This document shows, one piece after another, positions 18,744 to 26,863 of a DNA stretch of 64,000 bases (positions are counted from its first letter, which is position 1; the number at the start of each line of letters is the position of its first letter). The stretch spans positions 124,001 through 188,000 of the forward strand of contig NZ_LFLU01000004.1 in NCBI RefSeq assembly GCF_001189965.1. The letters run 5' to 3'. The position numbers were made by a program, and so were the translations under genes. The DNA comes from Herbaspirillum rhizosphaerae. Lineage in GTDB: Bacteria > Pseudomonadota > Gammaproteobacteria > Burkholderiales > Burkholderiaceae_D. The notes beneath the pieces were generated by a model. It made no database searches. It worked only from the letters and a program-made list of their open reading frames with translations, and had not been told where the DNA came from.

Positions 18744-19175
18744 ATGTCCTATCAGATTTTTTCCGACAGCAACCGCGAAGAACTCGCCGCCGCCCTGCGC
18801 AGCGGCAAGTGGGTGGTCGCCTGCCTGTGCGCCGGCTGGTGCGGCAGTTGCCGCGAATATGGCGTCAATTTCGCCGCATGGGCCGAACGCAGCCCGGAAC
18901 ACCACTTCGTCTGGATCGACATCGAAGACCAGGCCGACCTGGTCGGCGATCTCGACATCGACAATTTCCCGACCCTGCTGATGCAGCAGGGATCGACGGT
19001 CAGCTTCTTCGGCACCATGGAGCCGGATACGCGCCAATCGGAGCGCCTGCTGCAGGCGCTGACGACCAAGACCGGGGAAGAGCTGGCGCGCGAGGCGCAC
19101 AGCAGCGACGAGCGCCGCAGCTGGCAGGAATGCGATCTGCAAAAACGCCTCAACGCCCTGTCCGACGCCGGCTGA
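18744..19175 (+). CDS. Thioredoxin-fold protein with WCGSC active site
   Basis: A 143-residue cytoplasmic thioredoxin-like protein without a signal peptide. The active-site motif is AGWCGSCREY (Cys about 33 and 36), and the cis-proline motif is NFPTLL. The dipeptide between the cysteines is Gly-Ser rather than Gly-Pro, so the redox potential may differ from that of thioredoxin. It is a single-gene unit, convergent with the LysR gene 12 bases downstream. The substrate is unknown. Confidence 0.85.
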   Translation: MSYQIFSDSNREELAAALRSGKWVVACLCAGWCGSCREYGVNFAAWAERSPEHHFVWIDIEDQADLVGDLDIDNFPTLLMQQGSTVSFFGTMEPDTRQSERLLQALTTKTGEELAREAHSSDERRSWQECDLQKRLNALSDAG

Positions 19176-19187
19176 CCTTCGTCGCGT

Positions 19188-20096
19188 TCACAGCCAGGGA
19201 TCCGACTCCGGCTGCGGAAACTTGTCCATGATGAAGTCCACAAAACTGCGCACCTTGGCCGACAGCAAACGCCGGCTCGGATAAGCCATCATCACCGCAA
19301 CCTGCCCCATCTGATAATCCGCCAGCACCCGCTGCAGCTTGCCGCAGCGCAGGTCGTCGCCCAGACTGAAGGACGGCCGCATCGTGATGCCCATGCCGGA
19401 CAGCGCAAAGTCGCGCAGCAAGATGGCGCTGTTGGACACCAGCTTGCTGGTGATCGGGATGTCGCGGATACCGTCTTCGGTCTTGACGTGCCAGTAATGG
19501 CGCAGATGTTCGTGCGAAAAATTGAGGCAGGCGTGGCGCGAAAGATCGTCGGGCGTTTCCGGTGCGCCATGCTTGGCGATGTACGACGGCGAGGCGCACA
19601 GCACGACTTCCGCCACGCCGATCTTGCGCACCACCATGCTGGCGTCGAACTTTTGCAGACTGCTGAAGAAACCGATGTCCAGGCCTTCTTCGACCAGATC
19701 CATGGTGCGCTCGGACAAAGAAATGTCGAGCACCACATCCGGATAGGCCTGGGAATATTCCGGCAACAGCTTGCCCAGTTGCCCCTGGCCAAAACCGACG
19801 TGCGAATACAAGGACAAAGTGCCGGCCGGCTTTTTGGTCTCCATCGCCACGATCGCTTCGGCTTCCTCGATTTCCGGCAGAATGTGCCGGACTCGTTCGA
19901 GGAAAGCCTGCCCCGACTCGGTCAGCGACAAGCGCCGCGTCGAGCGATTCAGCAAACGCGTGCCGAGATGGTTCTCCAGGTCGACGATATAGCGCGTCAC
20001 CACCGCATTCGACAGCGACATGATCTCCGCCGCCCGGACAAAACTCCCCTGCTCCACCACCTTGGCAAACACTTTCATTGAGTGCAAGCGATCCAT
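19188..20096 (-). CDS. LysR-family transcriptional regulator
   Basis: A 302-residue LysR protein: N-terminal winged helix-turn-helix (residues about 4-62, FVRAAEIMSLSNAVVTRYIVDLE) and a periplasmic-binding-like effector domain. It is close to the DsdC/PtxR-like group with the short N-terminus MDRLHSMKVFAKVVEQGSF. It is divergent from the DUF4148 gene across 171 bp, a likely target. The effector is unknown. Confidence 0.9.
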   Translation of the reverse strand: MDRLHSMKVFAKVVEQGSFVRAAEIMSLSNAVVTRYIVDLENHLGTRLLNRSTRRLSLTESGQAFLERVRHILPEIEEAEAIVAMETKKPAGTLSLYSHVGFGQGQLGKLLPEYSQAYPDVVLDISLSERTMDLVEEGLDIGFFSSLQKFDASMVVRKIGVAEVVLCASPSYIAKHGAPETPDDLSRHACLNFSHEHLRHYWHVKTEDGIRDIPITSKLVSNSAILLRDFALSGMGITMRPSFSLGDDLRCGKLQRVLADYQMGQVAVMMAYPSRRLLSAKVRSFVDFIMDKFPQPESDPWL

Positions 20097-20267
20097 TTCA
20101 AGCCCCTGATTGTTTCTTTAATCGAAATAGTGCATTGCCATTAAACCCATTTTTCCCGGCCTAAGCAATAGATACACTTGCTCCATCGATGACGGACATG
20201 CAGCCACAAGCCAAATCGCCCGCTCATCGACGTGCAACTTTCATTTACTGTTTTAGGGAGAATTACC

Positions 20268-20540
20268 ATGAACACCAAGCAAATCACTGCCGCTATCGTC
20301 CTCTTTGCCGCTGCCGGCGCCGCCATGGCTGAATCGCCATTTCCACCGGAAACCAAGTTCGTGTCGACCAAGACCCGCGCTGAAGTGACTGCAGAACTGC
20401 AACAAGCGCAAGCACAAGGCCTGATCACCAACGGCAACAACTACCCGATCGTCATCCAGGCGCGCAGCCCGCTGACACGTTCGGACGTCGTCAGCCAATC
20501 GAAGTCGGCCGGCGACAATAGCGTCTACGCCGGTGCTTAA
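20268..20540 (+). CDS. DUF4148 family exported protein
   Basis: A 90-residue protein with a signal peptide ending at AAMA (about residue 20) and a short mature domain with the DUF4148 hallmark TRAEVTAELQQAQAQGLI. These small periplasmic proteins are abundant in Burkholderiales and have no known function. TAGGGAG precedes the ATG at 20268; an upstream in-frame start at 20232 would add 12 residues before the signal and is unlikely. Confidence 0.85.
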   Translation: MNTKQITAAIVLFAAAGAAMAESPFPPETKFVSTKTRAEVTAELQQAQAQGLITNGNNYPIVIQARSPLTRSDVVSQSKSAGDNSVYAGA

Positions 20541-20883
20541 TCCAGTCGATACCCTGCGTTTCTCGTTGTAAGCAGCAAGCAATACTGCGGCGCCGCCCGC
20601 AACCACCGTCTACCTTGGTCGGACTGCCACACGGCAGCACCATGGTGGATGGCGTGTCCGACATCCTCCTGCGCATTTCCCTTCTGCATCAAATTCTGTA
20701 AAACTGCCCCGGAATCGCCCGAAAACGCCCATTTTCAGTGCCTTTTGCTTGTTATTTCGGGCCTCAGCATGTAAAGTCGAGGGTTTGTTTCCTCCGGCCT
20801 TTGTGCAGATTTTTGGCAATTCCGGCAACAAATAGCAGCGCCAATAGCAGTACTCAGTCACGCAATTCAGACCTACCTTTCCT
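20541..20883. other. Intergenic region upstream of lysC (343 bp)
   Basis: No convincing gene, tRNA or strong terminator seen. It must hold the lysC promoter. GTCGGACTGCCACACGGCAGCACCATGGTGGATGGCGTGTCCGAC (split over about 20617-20661) has some self-complementarity, but no leader peptide or riboswitch was recognised. Confidence 0.5.
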
Positions 20884-22137
20884 ATGGCTTTATACGTTCA
20901 CAAATACGGCGGCACCTCGATGGGCTCGACAGAGCGCATCAAGAACGTCGCCAAGCGCGTTGCCAAGTGGCACGACGCAGGCCACCAGATCGTTGTTGTT
21001 CCTTCCGCAATGTCTGGTGAAACCAATCGCTTGCTGGGTCTGGCCAAGGAAATTATGGCCCAGCCCGATTCCCGCGAACTGGACATGCTGGCCTCCACGG
21101 GCGAGCAGGTTTCCGTGGCCCTGCTGGCCATGGCGCTGCAGGCAATCGGCAAAGAAGCCGTCTCCTACGCCGGCTGGCAAGTGCCGATCAAGACCGATTC
21201 CGCCTTCACCAAGGCCCGCATCCGCTCGATCGACGACGCCAAGGTGCGCAAAGACCTCAACGCCGGCAAGATCGTGATCATTACCGGCTTCCAGGGCGTC
21301 GACGCCGACGGCAACATCACCACGCTGGGCCGTGGCGGTTCCGACACCTCGGCCGTGGCTGTCGCCGCCGCCATCAAGGCTGCCGAATGCCTGATTTACA
21401 CCGACGTCGACGGCGTGTACACCACCGACCCGCGCGTGGTCAGCGAAGCGCGTCGCCTGAACACCGTGACGTTTGAAGAAATGCTGGAAATGGCATCCCT
21501 GGGCTCCAAGGTCTTGCAGATCCGCTCGGTGGAATTTGCCGGCAACTACAAGATGCCGACGCGCGTATTGTCGTCGCTGACCGACCCACTAATGTCGCTG
21601 GAAGAAGAAACCAAGTCCGGCACACTGATTTCGTTTGAGGAAGACACCAAGATGGAACAAGCAACCATTACCGGCATCGCGTTCAGCCGCGACGAAGCCA
21701 AGATCACCGTACTCGGCGTACCGGATCGCCCAGGCATCGCCTACCAGATCCTCGGCCCGATCGCCGACGCCAACATCGAAGTGGACATGATCATCCAGAA
21801 TCAGTCCGTCGAAGGCAAAACCGATTTCACCTTCACCGTGCCGCGCGCCGAATACGCCAAGGCTGTTGAAGTCCTGAACGCCAGCGTCAAGGCCCACATC
21901 GGCGCCGCCAGCATCGTCGGCGACACCAAGGTGTCGAAGGTCTCGGTGGTCGGCGTCGGCATGCGCAGCCACGTCGGCATCGCCTCGCAGATGTTCCGCA
22001 CGCTGTCGGAAGAAGGCGTCAACATCCAGATGATCTCCACATCCGAAATCAAGATCTCGGTCCTGATCGACGAAAAATACATGGAACTGGCCGTGCGCGC
22101 ATTGCACAAGGCCTTCGATCTGGAAAATGGCAAGTGA
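20884..22137 (+). CDS. lysC: Aspartate kinase
   Basis: LysC phosphorylates aspartate, the first step to lysine, threonine and methionine. The 417-residue protein starts with ALYVHKYGGTSMGSTERI (substrate/ATP-site KYGGTS), has TGFQGVDADGNITTLGRGGSDTSAV and VYTTDPR in the catalytic domain, and two C-terminal ACT domains (about residues 265-410) that carry feedback regulation, probably by lysine and threonine together as in other proteobacterial monofunctional enzymes. Length is normal. It is the last gene before tRNA-Ser. Confidence 0.96.
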   Translation: MALYVHKYGGTSMGSTERIKNVAKRVAKWHDAGHQIVVVPSAMSGETNRLLGLAKEIMAQPDSRELDMLASTGEQVSVALLAMALQAIGKEAVSYAGWQVPIKTDSAFTKARIRSIDDAKVRKDLNAGKIVIITGFQGVDADGNITTLGRGGSDTSAVAVAAAIKAAECLIYTDVDGVYTTDPRVVSEARRLNTVTFEEMLEMASLGSKVLQIRSVEFAGNYKMPTRVLSSLTDPLMSLEEETKSGTLISFEEDTKMEQATITGIAFSRDEAKITVLGVPDRPGIAYQILGPIADANIEVDMIIQNQSVEGKTDFTFTVPRAEYAKAVEVLNASVKAHIGAASIVGDTKVSKVSVVGVGMRSHVGIASQMFRTLSEEGVNIQMISTSEIKISVLIDEKYMELAVRALHKAFDLENGK

Positions 22138-22237
22138 GCGGCAACTGAGTAGCAAGTAAGCGGCAAGTAAGCAGTAACCTGCGTCTCTGAAATTCTGTCG
22201 GATGGAAAAATAATTCTTCCAAAATTGCAGAGTTTCA

Positions 22238-22266
22238 TTGACCAAATCCGCATGAAAAGATATTAT
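22238..22266 (+). promoter_or_regulatory. Sigma-70 promoter of tRNA-Ser
   Basis: TTGACC (22238-22243) and TATTAT (22261-22266) are separated by exactly 17 bp. They are followed by a GC-rich discriminator (GCGGG), typical of stable-RNA promoters. The tRNA begins about 38 bp after the expected start point. Confidence 0.75.
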
Positions 22267-22310
22267 GCGGGACTTCTTTGCTGAGGCAGCGCAGTATCTG
22301 CCTACAGCGT

Positions 22311-22404
22311 GGAGACGTGGCCGAGTGGTCGAAGGCACTTCCCTGCTAAGGAAGCATATGGGCTTAAACCTGTATCGAGGGTTCGAATCCCTCCGTCTCC
22401 GCCA
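22311..22404 (+). tRNA. tRNA-Ser(GCT)
   Basis: A complete serine tRNA with CCA encoded (22402-22404). The acceptor stem GGAGACG (22311-22317) pairs with CGTCTCC (22394-22400). The anticodon arm CTTCC-CTGCTAA-GGAAG places GCT at 22345-22347, reading AGC/AGU. A long variable arm (class II tRNA) and the T-loop TTCGAAT are present. The 3' end is repeated twice downstream (see att-like repeats). Confidence 0.97.
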
Positions 22405-22410
22405 GAATAC

Positions 22411-22440
22411 AAACACCCGCTTCGGCGGGTGTTTTTATTT
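22411..22440 (+). terminator. Intrinsic terminator of tRNA-Ser
   Basis: A 10-bp stem AAACACCCGC with a TTCG tetraloop and its complement, then TTATTT. It starts seven bases after the tRNA. Confidence 0.9.
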
Positions 22441-22558
22441 GTACTTCCCGTTTTGTTTGCGCAGCCCCCTACCCGAGATGAGTAAGCCGCCTGCGCGCTT
22501 ACGCGAGGGATTCGAAGGGAATCGCTTGCAAGCGATTCCGCGGCCTGCGAAACGCAGA

Positions 22559-22578
22559 CGAATCCCTTCGTCTCCGCC
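22559..22578 (+). repeat. Partial copy of the tRNA-Ser 3' end (att-like)
   Basis: Nineteen of 20 bases match the tRNA at 22384-22403 (T-arm to discriminator plus CC). It lies 175 bp after the functional tRNA end. Confidence 0.65.
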
Positions 22579-22688
22579 CCCTCCTGTAGATTTGCATCGC
22601 AAATCTACACCCCCACTTTTGACCGCATTGGGTGCCTGCTCACCGCAAAATAAATGATGAAGTAAAATGGAATTATCTTAAAAAAATA

Positions 22689-22701
22689 TGAATTTTATTC
22701 A
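22689..22701. promoter_or_regulatory. MetR-type operator before metR
   Basis: TGAA-TTTTA-TTCA matches the enterobacterial MetR consensus TGAA-N5-TTCA exactly. It ends six bases before the start codon of the MetR-like gene, so binding would block its own expression. Confidence 0.6.
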
Positions 22702-22707
22702 TTCATC

Positions 22708-23598
22708 ATGATTGACCGCATTCATCTATCCATCGTGCAAGAGGTGGAAAAACAAGGTTCGCTGACTGCAGCTGCAGGCGTCCTGCACGTGACACAGTCG
22801 GCTTTAAGCCACAGCATGAAAAAGCTGGAGCAGCAGCTGGGCACCGACATCTGGCTGCGCGAAGGCCGTAGCCTGCGCCTGACCCAGGCCGGCCAATATC
22901 TGCTGGCGGTGGCCAACCGGGTGCTGCCGCAGCTGGATCTGGCAGAAGAACGTCTGCGGCAGTTCGCCCAAGGTGAGCGAGGCGCGCTGCGCATCGGCAT
23001 GGAATGTCACCCCTGTTACCAATGGTTGTTGAAAATCGTGTCGCCCTATCTGGCCGCGTGGCCGGATGTGGACGTGGACGTAAAACAGAAATTCCAGTTT
23101 GGCGGCATCGGCGCGCTGTTCGGTTACGAGATCGACCTGCTGGTCACGCCCGATCCGCTGGACAAGCCGGGCCTGGTATTCGAACCCGTGTTCGATTACG
23201 AACAAGTCCTGGTTGTGGCCGGCAACCACAAACTGGCCAAAGAGGAATACATCAAGCCCAGGCAACTGGCCAATGAGGTACTGGTGACCTATCCGGTGCC
23301 GGTCGACCGCCTGGATATCTACAGCATGTTCCTCGCGCCGGCTGGAATAACGCCCAAACGCCATAAGGCGATCGAGACCACCGACATCATGCTGCAGATG
23401 GTCGCCAGCGGCCGCGGCGTGGCTGCGCTGCCGCGCTGGCTGGTGCTGGAATACGCAGACAAGATGGATGTGGTGCCGGTCCGCTTGGGCAAGAACGGCA
23501 TCGCCAAACACATCTTTCTGGGTGCGCGCGAGTCGGACGTGAGTATCGATTACCTGCGCGCGTTTATCGAACAGGCGAAAAGGCCCGCCTTGGCTTGA
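22708..23598 (+). CDS. metR: MetR-like LysR-family regulator
   Basis: A 296-residue LysR protein. The helix-turn-helix (about residues 1-60) contains SLTAAAGVLHVTQSALSHSMKKLE. The effector domain has the MetR-like segment MECHPCYQWL after the first beta strand. MetR senses homocysteine and activates methionine synthase genes in known systems; here the next genes are a methionine-synthase system on the same strand, which fits. A perfect MetR box overlaps the translation start region. Placement inside the tRNA-Ser islet suggests regulator and enzymes travel together. Confidence 0.85.
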   Translation: MIDRIHLSIVQEVEKQGSLTAAAGVLHVTQSALSHSMKKLEQQLGTDIWLREGRSLRLTQAGQYLLAVANRVLPQLDLAEERLRQFAQGERGALRIGMECHPCYQWLLKIVSPYLAAWPDVDVDVKQKFQFGGIGALFGYEIDLLVTPDPLDKPGLVFEPVFDYEQVLVVAGNHKLAKEEYIKPRQLANEVLVTYPVPVDRLDIYSMFLAPAGITPKRHKAIETTDIMLQMVASGRGVAALPRWLVLEYADKMDVVPVRLGKNGIAKHIFLGARESDVSIDYLRAFIEQAKRPALA

Positions 23599-24031
23599 TG
23601 CTTGACGCTGCCGTGGCAGCCTGAACACGGTTGTCCTGTCGTCACCGGCGCTCCGGGCTGAACAGGCTTTCGGGCCATTCCATTCATCATTCTCTGCCTC
23701 TCCGTGAGAGGCGTCTCTTTCACGCCTGCCCCATTTCACAGTGCACGGCCGGCTGTTCTCCGAAGCGAACGAACCAGCTGATCCCGCACGGCCTTCGCCA
23801 GGTTCGCCTGGCGACTCCGTCGCATCCATTTGGAACGCATCATGAGCGTAACTAATGCTTCCATGAGATCAAATCATTTTTATTCATCGATGGCGCAGCA
23901 TAAAATTCGTCTCACATATCGGCAATGCAAAAACTGCTGAATCAAGACACCAGAAAATAGCAGTGGAAAGTGCTGAAGAAAACAAGAAACAACCGCAGGT
24001 TTTATCTCAGGAATTAAGGCGCCGGATCACC
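23599..24031. other. Intergenic region upstream of mesX, with possible MetR site
   Basis: No gene recognised. TGAG-ATCAA-ATCA at 23864-23876 matches 6 of 8 fixed MetR positions, and the nearby TTTTTATTCATCGATG resembles the sequence around the metR box. A weak hairpin is present at CGTGAGAGGCGTCTCTTTCACG. A GTG at 23963 is in frame with mesX but gives an unusual N-terminal extension. Confidence 0.35.
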
Positions 24032-25015
24032 ATGAGTAAAGAATTCACATTTGCCATCAAGAGCGTTTGTTTTGATGAAGACTATCGTCCTTCAGACACG
24101 ACGCGCATCACCACCAACTTTGCGAATTTGGCCAGAGGAGCGAGTCGCGAGGAAAACCTGCGCAACACCTTCAGGATGATCGACAACCGTTTCAACGCCC
24201 TGGCGCATTGGGATAACCCCCAAGGCGATCGTTATACGGTCCAGCTTGAAATCATTTCCGTTGAGCTGAATATCGATGGTGAAAGCAGTGGCAATGCCCT
24301 CCCCTTGATTGAAATATTGAAGACGAATATCGTCGATCGAAAAACCAGCGAACGCATTGAGGGCATCGTCGGGAATAATTTTTCCTCTTACGTGCGGGAT
24401 TATGACTTCAGCGTGCTGTTGCCGGAGCACGCCAGGAATCAGCCCGCATTCGGTACGCCGGATAATTTCGGGGATCTGCATGGCAAGCTGTTCAAGTGCT
24501 TCGTCAATTCAGACACTTACAAAGAGCATTTCGCCAAACCGCCGGTGATATGTCTCAGTGTGTCTAGCAGCAAGACCTATCATCGGACCGAAAATCAGCA
24601 TCCCGTACTGGGCGTGGAATACCAGCAGGATGAATATTCCCTGACGGATGACTATTTCAAGAAGATGGGGATGAAGGTGCGTTACTTCATGCCATCCAAT
24701 AGCGCCGCGCCGCTGGCGTTTTATTTCTCCGGCGATCTGCTGGGTGATTACACGAACCTTGAGCTGATCAGCACCATCAGCACGATGGACACTTTCCAGA
24801 AAATTTACCGGCCTGAGATTTACAACGCAAATTCTGCGGCCGGGAAATCCTATCAACCCAGCTTGAAGCATCAGGACTATTCATTGACCCGGATTGTCTA
24901 TGACCGGGAAGAACGTAGCCAGCTGGCTATTGCGCAGGGAAGGTTTGTTGAGGAAAACTTCATCAAACCATACCAGGCCGTTCTTGAGCAGTGGTCCGCT
25001 AATTACGCTCTCTGA
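24032..25015 (+). CDS. mesX: MesX, DUF1852 family accessory protein of folate-independent methionine synthase
   Basis: A 327-residue protein of the DUF1852 family. The chosen ATG at 24032 gives MSKEFTFAIKSVCFDEDYRPSD, the family-like start. DUF1852 genes are found beside short MetE-like methionine synthases; in Acinetobacter the pair (MesX and MesD) was shown to support oxygen-dependent methionine synthesis without methyl-folate. No cofactor motif can be read from the sequence. The gene is followed by mesD after 27 bases. Codon use and GC content are unlike the flanking genes, suggesting transfer. Confidence 0.85.
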   Translation: MSKEFTFAIKSVCFDEDYRPSDTTRITTNFANLARGASREENLRNTFRMIDNRFNALAHWDNPQGDRYTVQLEIISVELNIDGESSGNALPLIEILKTNIVDRKTSERIEGIVGNNFSSYVRDYDFSVLLPEHARNQPAFGTPDNFGDLHGKLFKCFVNSDTYKEHFAKPPVICLSVSSSKTYHRTENQHPVLGVEYQQDEYSLTDDYFKKMGMKVRYFMPSNSAAPLAFYFSGDLLGDYTNLELISTISTMDTFQKIYRPEIYNANSAAGKSYQPSLKHQDYSLTRIVYDREERSQLAIAQGRFVEENFIKPYQAVLEQWSANYAL

Positions 25016-25042
25016 CTAATCAAAAACATAAGGTCATCTACT

Positions 25043-26071
25043 GTGAAAAAATTGTTACCCACTTCAACGGCCGGCAGCCTGCCCAAACCATCCTGGCTTG
25101 CAGAACCCGAGAAACTTTGGTCGCCCTGGAAATTGCAAGGCGACCAATTGAGCGACGGCAAGCAAGATGCCTTGCGTTTGTCGTTGCAAGAGCAACTGCA
25201 CGCCGGGATCGATATCGTCAGCGACGGTGAACAAACGCGCCAGCATTTCGTGACGACGTTCATTGAGCATCTCGACGGCGTTGATTTCGAGAAGCGTGAG
25301 ACCGTGAGAATTCGCGATCGCTATGACGCGAGCGTACCGACGGTGGTTGGCGCCGTCTCTCGCCAGAAGCCGGTGTTTGTCGAGGATGCCAGGTTCTTGC
25401 GTCAGCAGACCAAACAGCCGATCAAATGGGCGCTGCCGGGTCCCATGACGATGATCGATACGCTGTATGACAGCCACTACAAAAGTCGCGAAAAGCTGGC
25501 CTGGGAATTCGCCAGAATTCTCAATCAGGAGGCGCGGGAATTAGAGGCTGCCGGTGTCGATATCATCCAGTTCGATGAGCCCGCATTCAATGTCTTCTTT
25601 GATGAGGTGAACGAATGGGGCGTCGCCGCCTTGGAACGGGCCATTGAAGGGCTCAAGTGTGAAACCGCGGTCCATATTTGCTATGGCTATGGCATCAAGG
25701 CCAATACAGATTGGAAGAAGACGCTGGGATCGGAGTGGCGGCAATATGAAAAAGCCTTCCCCAAGCTGCAAAAATCCAGTATTGATATCGTCTCGCTGGA
25801 ATGCCACAACTCTCATGTTCCAATGGATCTGATTGAGCTCATTCGCGGCAAAAAAGTGATGGTCGGCGCCATTGACGTGGCAAGCAACTCCATTGAAACG
25901 CCCGAAAAAGTCGCCAACACCCTGCGAAAAGCACTGCAGTTCGTCGATGCCGACAAGCTCTATCCTTGCACCAACTGCGGCATGGCGCCCTTGCCGCGTC
26001 ACGTCGCAAGAGGCAAGCTGAATGCGTTAAGCGCAGGCGCAGAAATCGTCCGCAGAGAACTTTCGAACTAG
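25043..26071 (+). CDS. mesD: MesD-type core methionine synthase (MetE C-terminal domain homologue)
   Basis: A 342-residue protein equivalent to only the catalytic C-terminal barrel of MetE (full MetE is about 750 residues). Zinc and homocysteine ligands are kept: His211 and Cys213 (AVHICYGYG), Glu253 (SLECHNS) and Cys312 (TNCGMAP). The N-terminal folate-recruiting half of MetE is absent, so 5-methyltetrahydrofolate-triglutamate is unlikely to be the methyl donor. The donor for MesD systems is unknown to me. GTG start at 25043 is preceded by ATAAGG. It is in an operon with mesX and probably the flavin reductase. Confidence 0.88.
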   Translation: MKKLLPTSTAGSLPKPSWLAEPEKLWSPWKLQGDQLSDGKQDALRLSLQEQLHAGIDIVSDGEQTRQHFVTTFIEHLDGVDFEKRETVRIRDRYDASVPTVVGAVSRQKPVFVEDARFLRQQTKQPIKWALPGPMTMIDTLYDSHYKSREKLAWEFARILNQEARELEAAGVDIIQFDEPAFNVFFDEVNEWGVAALERAIEGLKCETAVHICYGYGIKANTDWKKTLGSEWRQYEKAFPKLQKSSIDIVSLECHNSHVPMDLIELIRGKKVMVGAIDVASNSIETPEKVANTLRKALQFVDADKLYPCTNCGMAPLPRHVARGKLNALSAGAEIVRRELSN

Positions 26072-26087
26072 TTCTGAAGCAGACAAA

Positions 26088-26116
26088 TGGCCGTCGTGAG
26101 CTGCTCGCGACGGCCA
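26088..26116. other. Inverted repeat after mesD
   Basis: TGGCCGTCG (26088-26096) and CGACGGCCA (26108-26116) form a perfect 9-bp stem with an 11-nt loop, 17 bases after the mesD stop. No T-run follows, so it may stabilise the mesXD transcript rather than terminate it. Confidence 0.45.
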
Positions 26117-26262
26117 AACGTGAAGGATGGCGTGGGGGATCCGGCCGGTTTTGATCGATGGGTCGCCTGCACGCTGGCCAAGGAGGAAGTCGGCCAACAT
26201 GACTGGACCACTTCAGGCCTTCCTTGAGACTTTCGAACTGCATCCGGCATTGAGCACCTACC

Positions 26263-26772
26263 ATGTCACTTCCCAGTACAGCTATCGAGCCGTTGCGCTT
26301 TCGCGAAGCGCTCGGGCACTACGCATCCGGTATCACGGTGATTACCTCACACATCGATGGCGAGCCGATCGGCTTCACTTGCCAGTCGTTCCATAGCGTG
26401 TCGATGAGTCCGCCGCTGGTGTCGTTCAGCGTCATGTCCGGTTCAGCCAGCTATCCCAAAATTCGCCGGGCGGGTCGATTCGCCGTGAATATCCTGTCAG
26501 ATGAGCAAGTCGGGATTTCCAACCAGTTCGCCCGGCGAGGCACGGACAAGTGGCGCGGAATCGAATGGCAGGAATCGCCCTTGGGCAATCCGGTCATTGC
26601 CGGCAGCCTGCACTGGCTCGATTGCGAAATTTACGCCGAACACGTCGCAGGCGACCACCTGATCGTGATTGGCGAAGTGAAAGCATTAAACCTGCAAGAA
26701 GCCGCTGCAGCGCAGCCCTTGCTGTATTTCAAAGGACAATATCGCAACATCGCCGTGCACGGCGTGGTTTGA
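26263..26772 (+). CDS. Flavin reductase family protein
   Basis: A 169-residue flavin reductase-like (FMN-binding split barrel) protein. It carries the typical ALGHYASGITVIT start, GFTCQSFHSVSMSPPLVSFSV and RFAVNILSDEQ segments, and a C-terminal PLLYFKGQYRNI that is common in this family. It would supply reduced FMN with NAD(P)H to a partner oxygenase. In the MesD/MesX context a reduced flavin plus oxygen chemistry is plausible. It is 191 bp after mesD, with a hairpin between, so co-transcription is likely but not certain. No strong ribosome-binding site is visible. Confidence 0.85.
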   Translation: MSLPSTAIEPLRFREALGHYASGITVITSHIDGEPIGFTCQSFHSVSMSPPLVSFSVMSGSASYPKIRRAGRFAVNILSDEQVGISNQFARRGTDKWRGIEWQESPLGNPVIAGSLHWLDCEIYAEHVAGDHLIVIGEVKALNLQEAAAAQPLLYFKGQYRNIAVHGVV

Positions 26773-26863
26773 GCGTTTGCCTTCGTTGCCTGGCATCCTC
26801 TCTCGCATCTTCCATTTGCCGCCGGCTATCAAGCTTCGCTCGTCGAACGGTTGCCCAATCCAA

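Larger units (their letters stand above)
22441..22707. other. Palindrome-rich spacer between tRNA-Ser and metR
   Basis: No gene. It holds a perfect 22-bp palindrome (22518-22539, centred on CTTGCAAG), an 11-bp perfect stem with a 3-nt loop (22585-22609, arms TGTAGATTTGC), and GGGATTCG at 22507-22514 that pairs with CGAATCCC at 22559-22566. The second half is AT-rich and carries the metR promoter. Confidence 0.6.

Noticed and set aside
20541-20883. Possible leader peptide or riboswitch before lysC
   Set aside because: No Lys-rich leader, no lysine-riboswitch core and no terminator/antiterminator pair could be recognised.
26117-26262. Possible small gene remnant between mesD and the flavin reductase
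   Set aside because: Short frames such as a 23-residue stretch ending VGQHDWTTSGLP have no start or recognisable family; treated as spacer.
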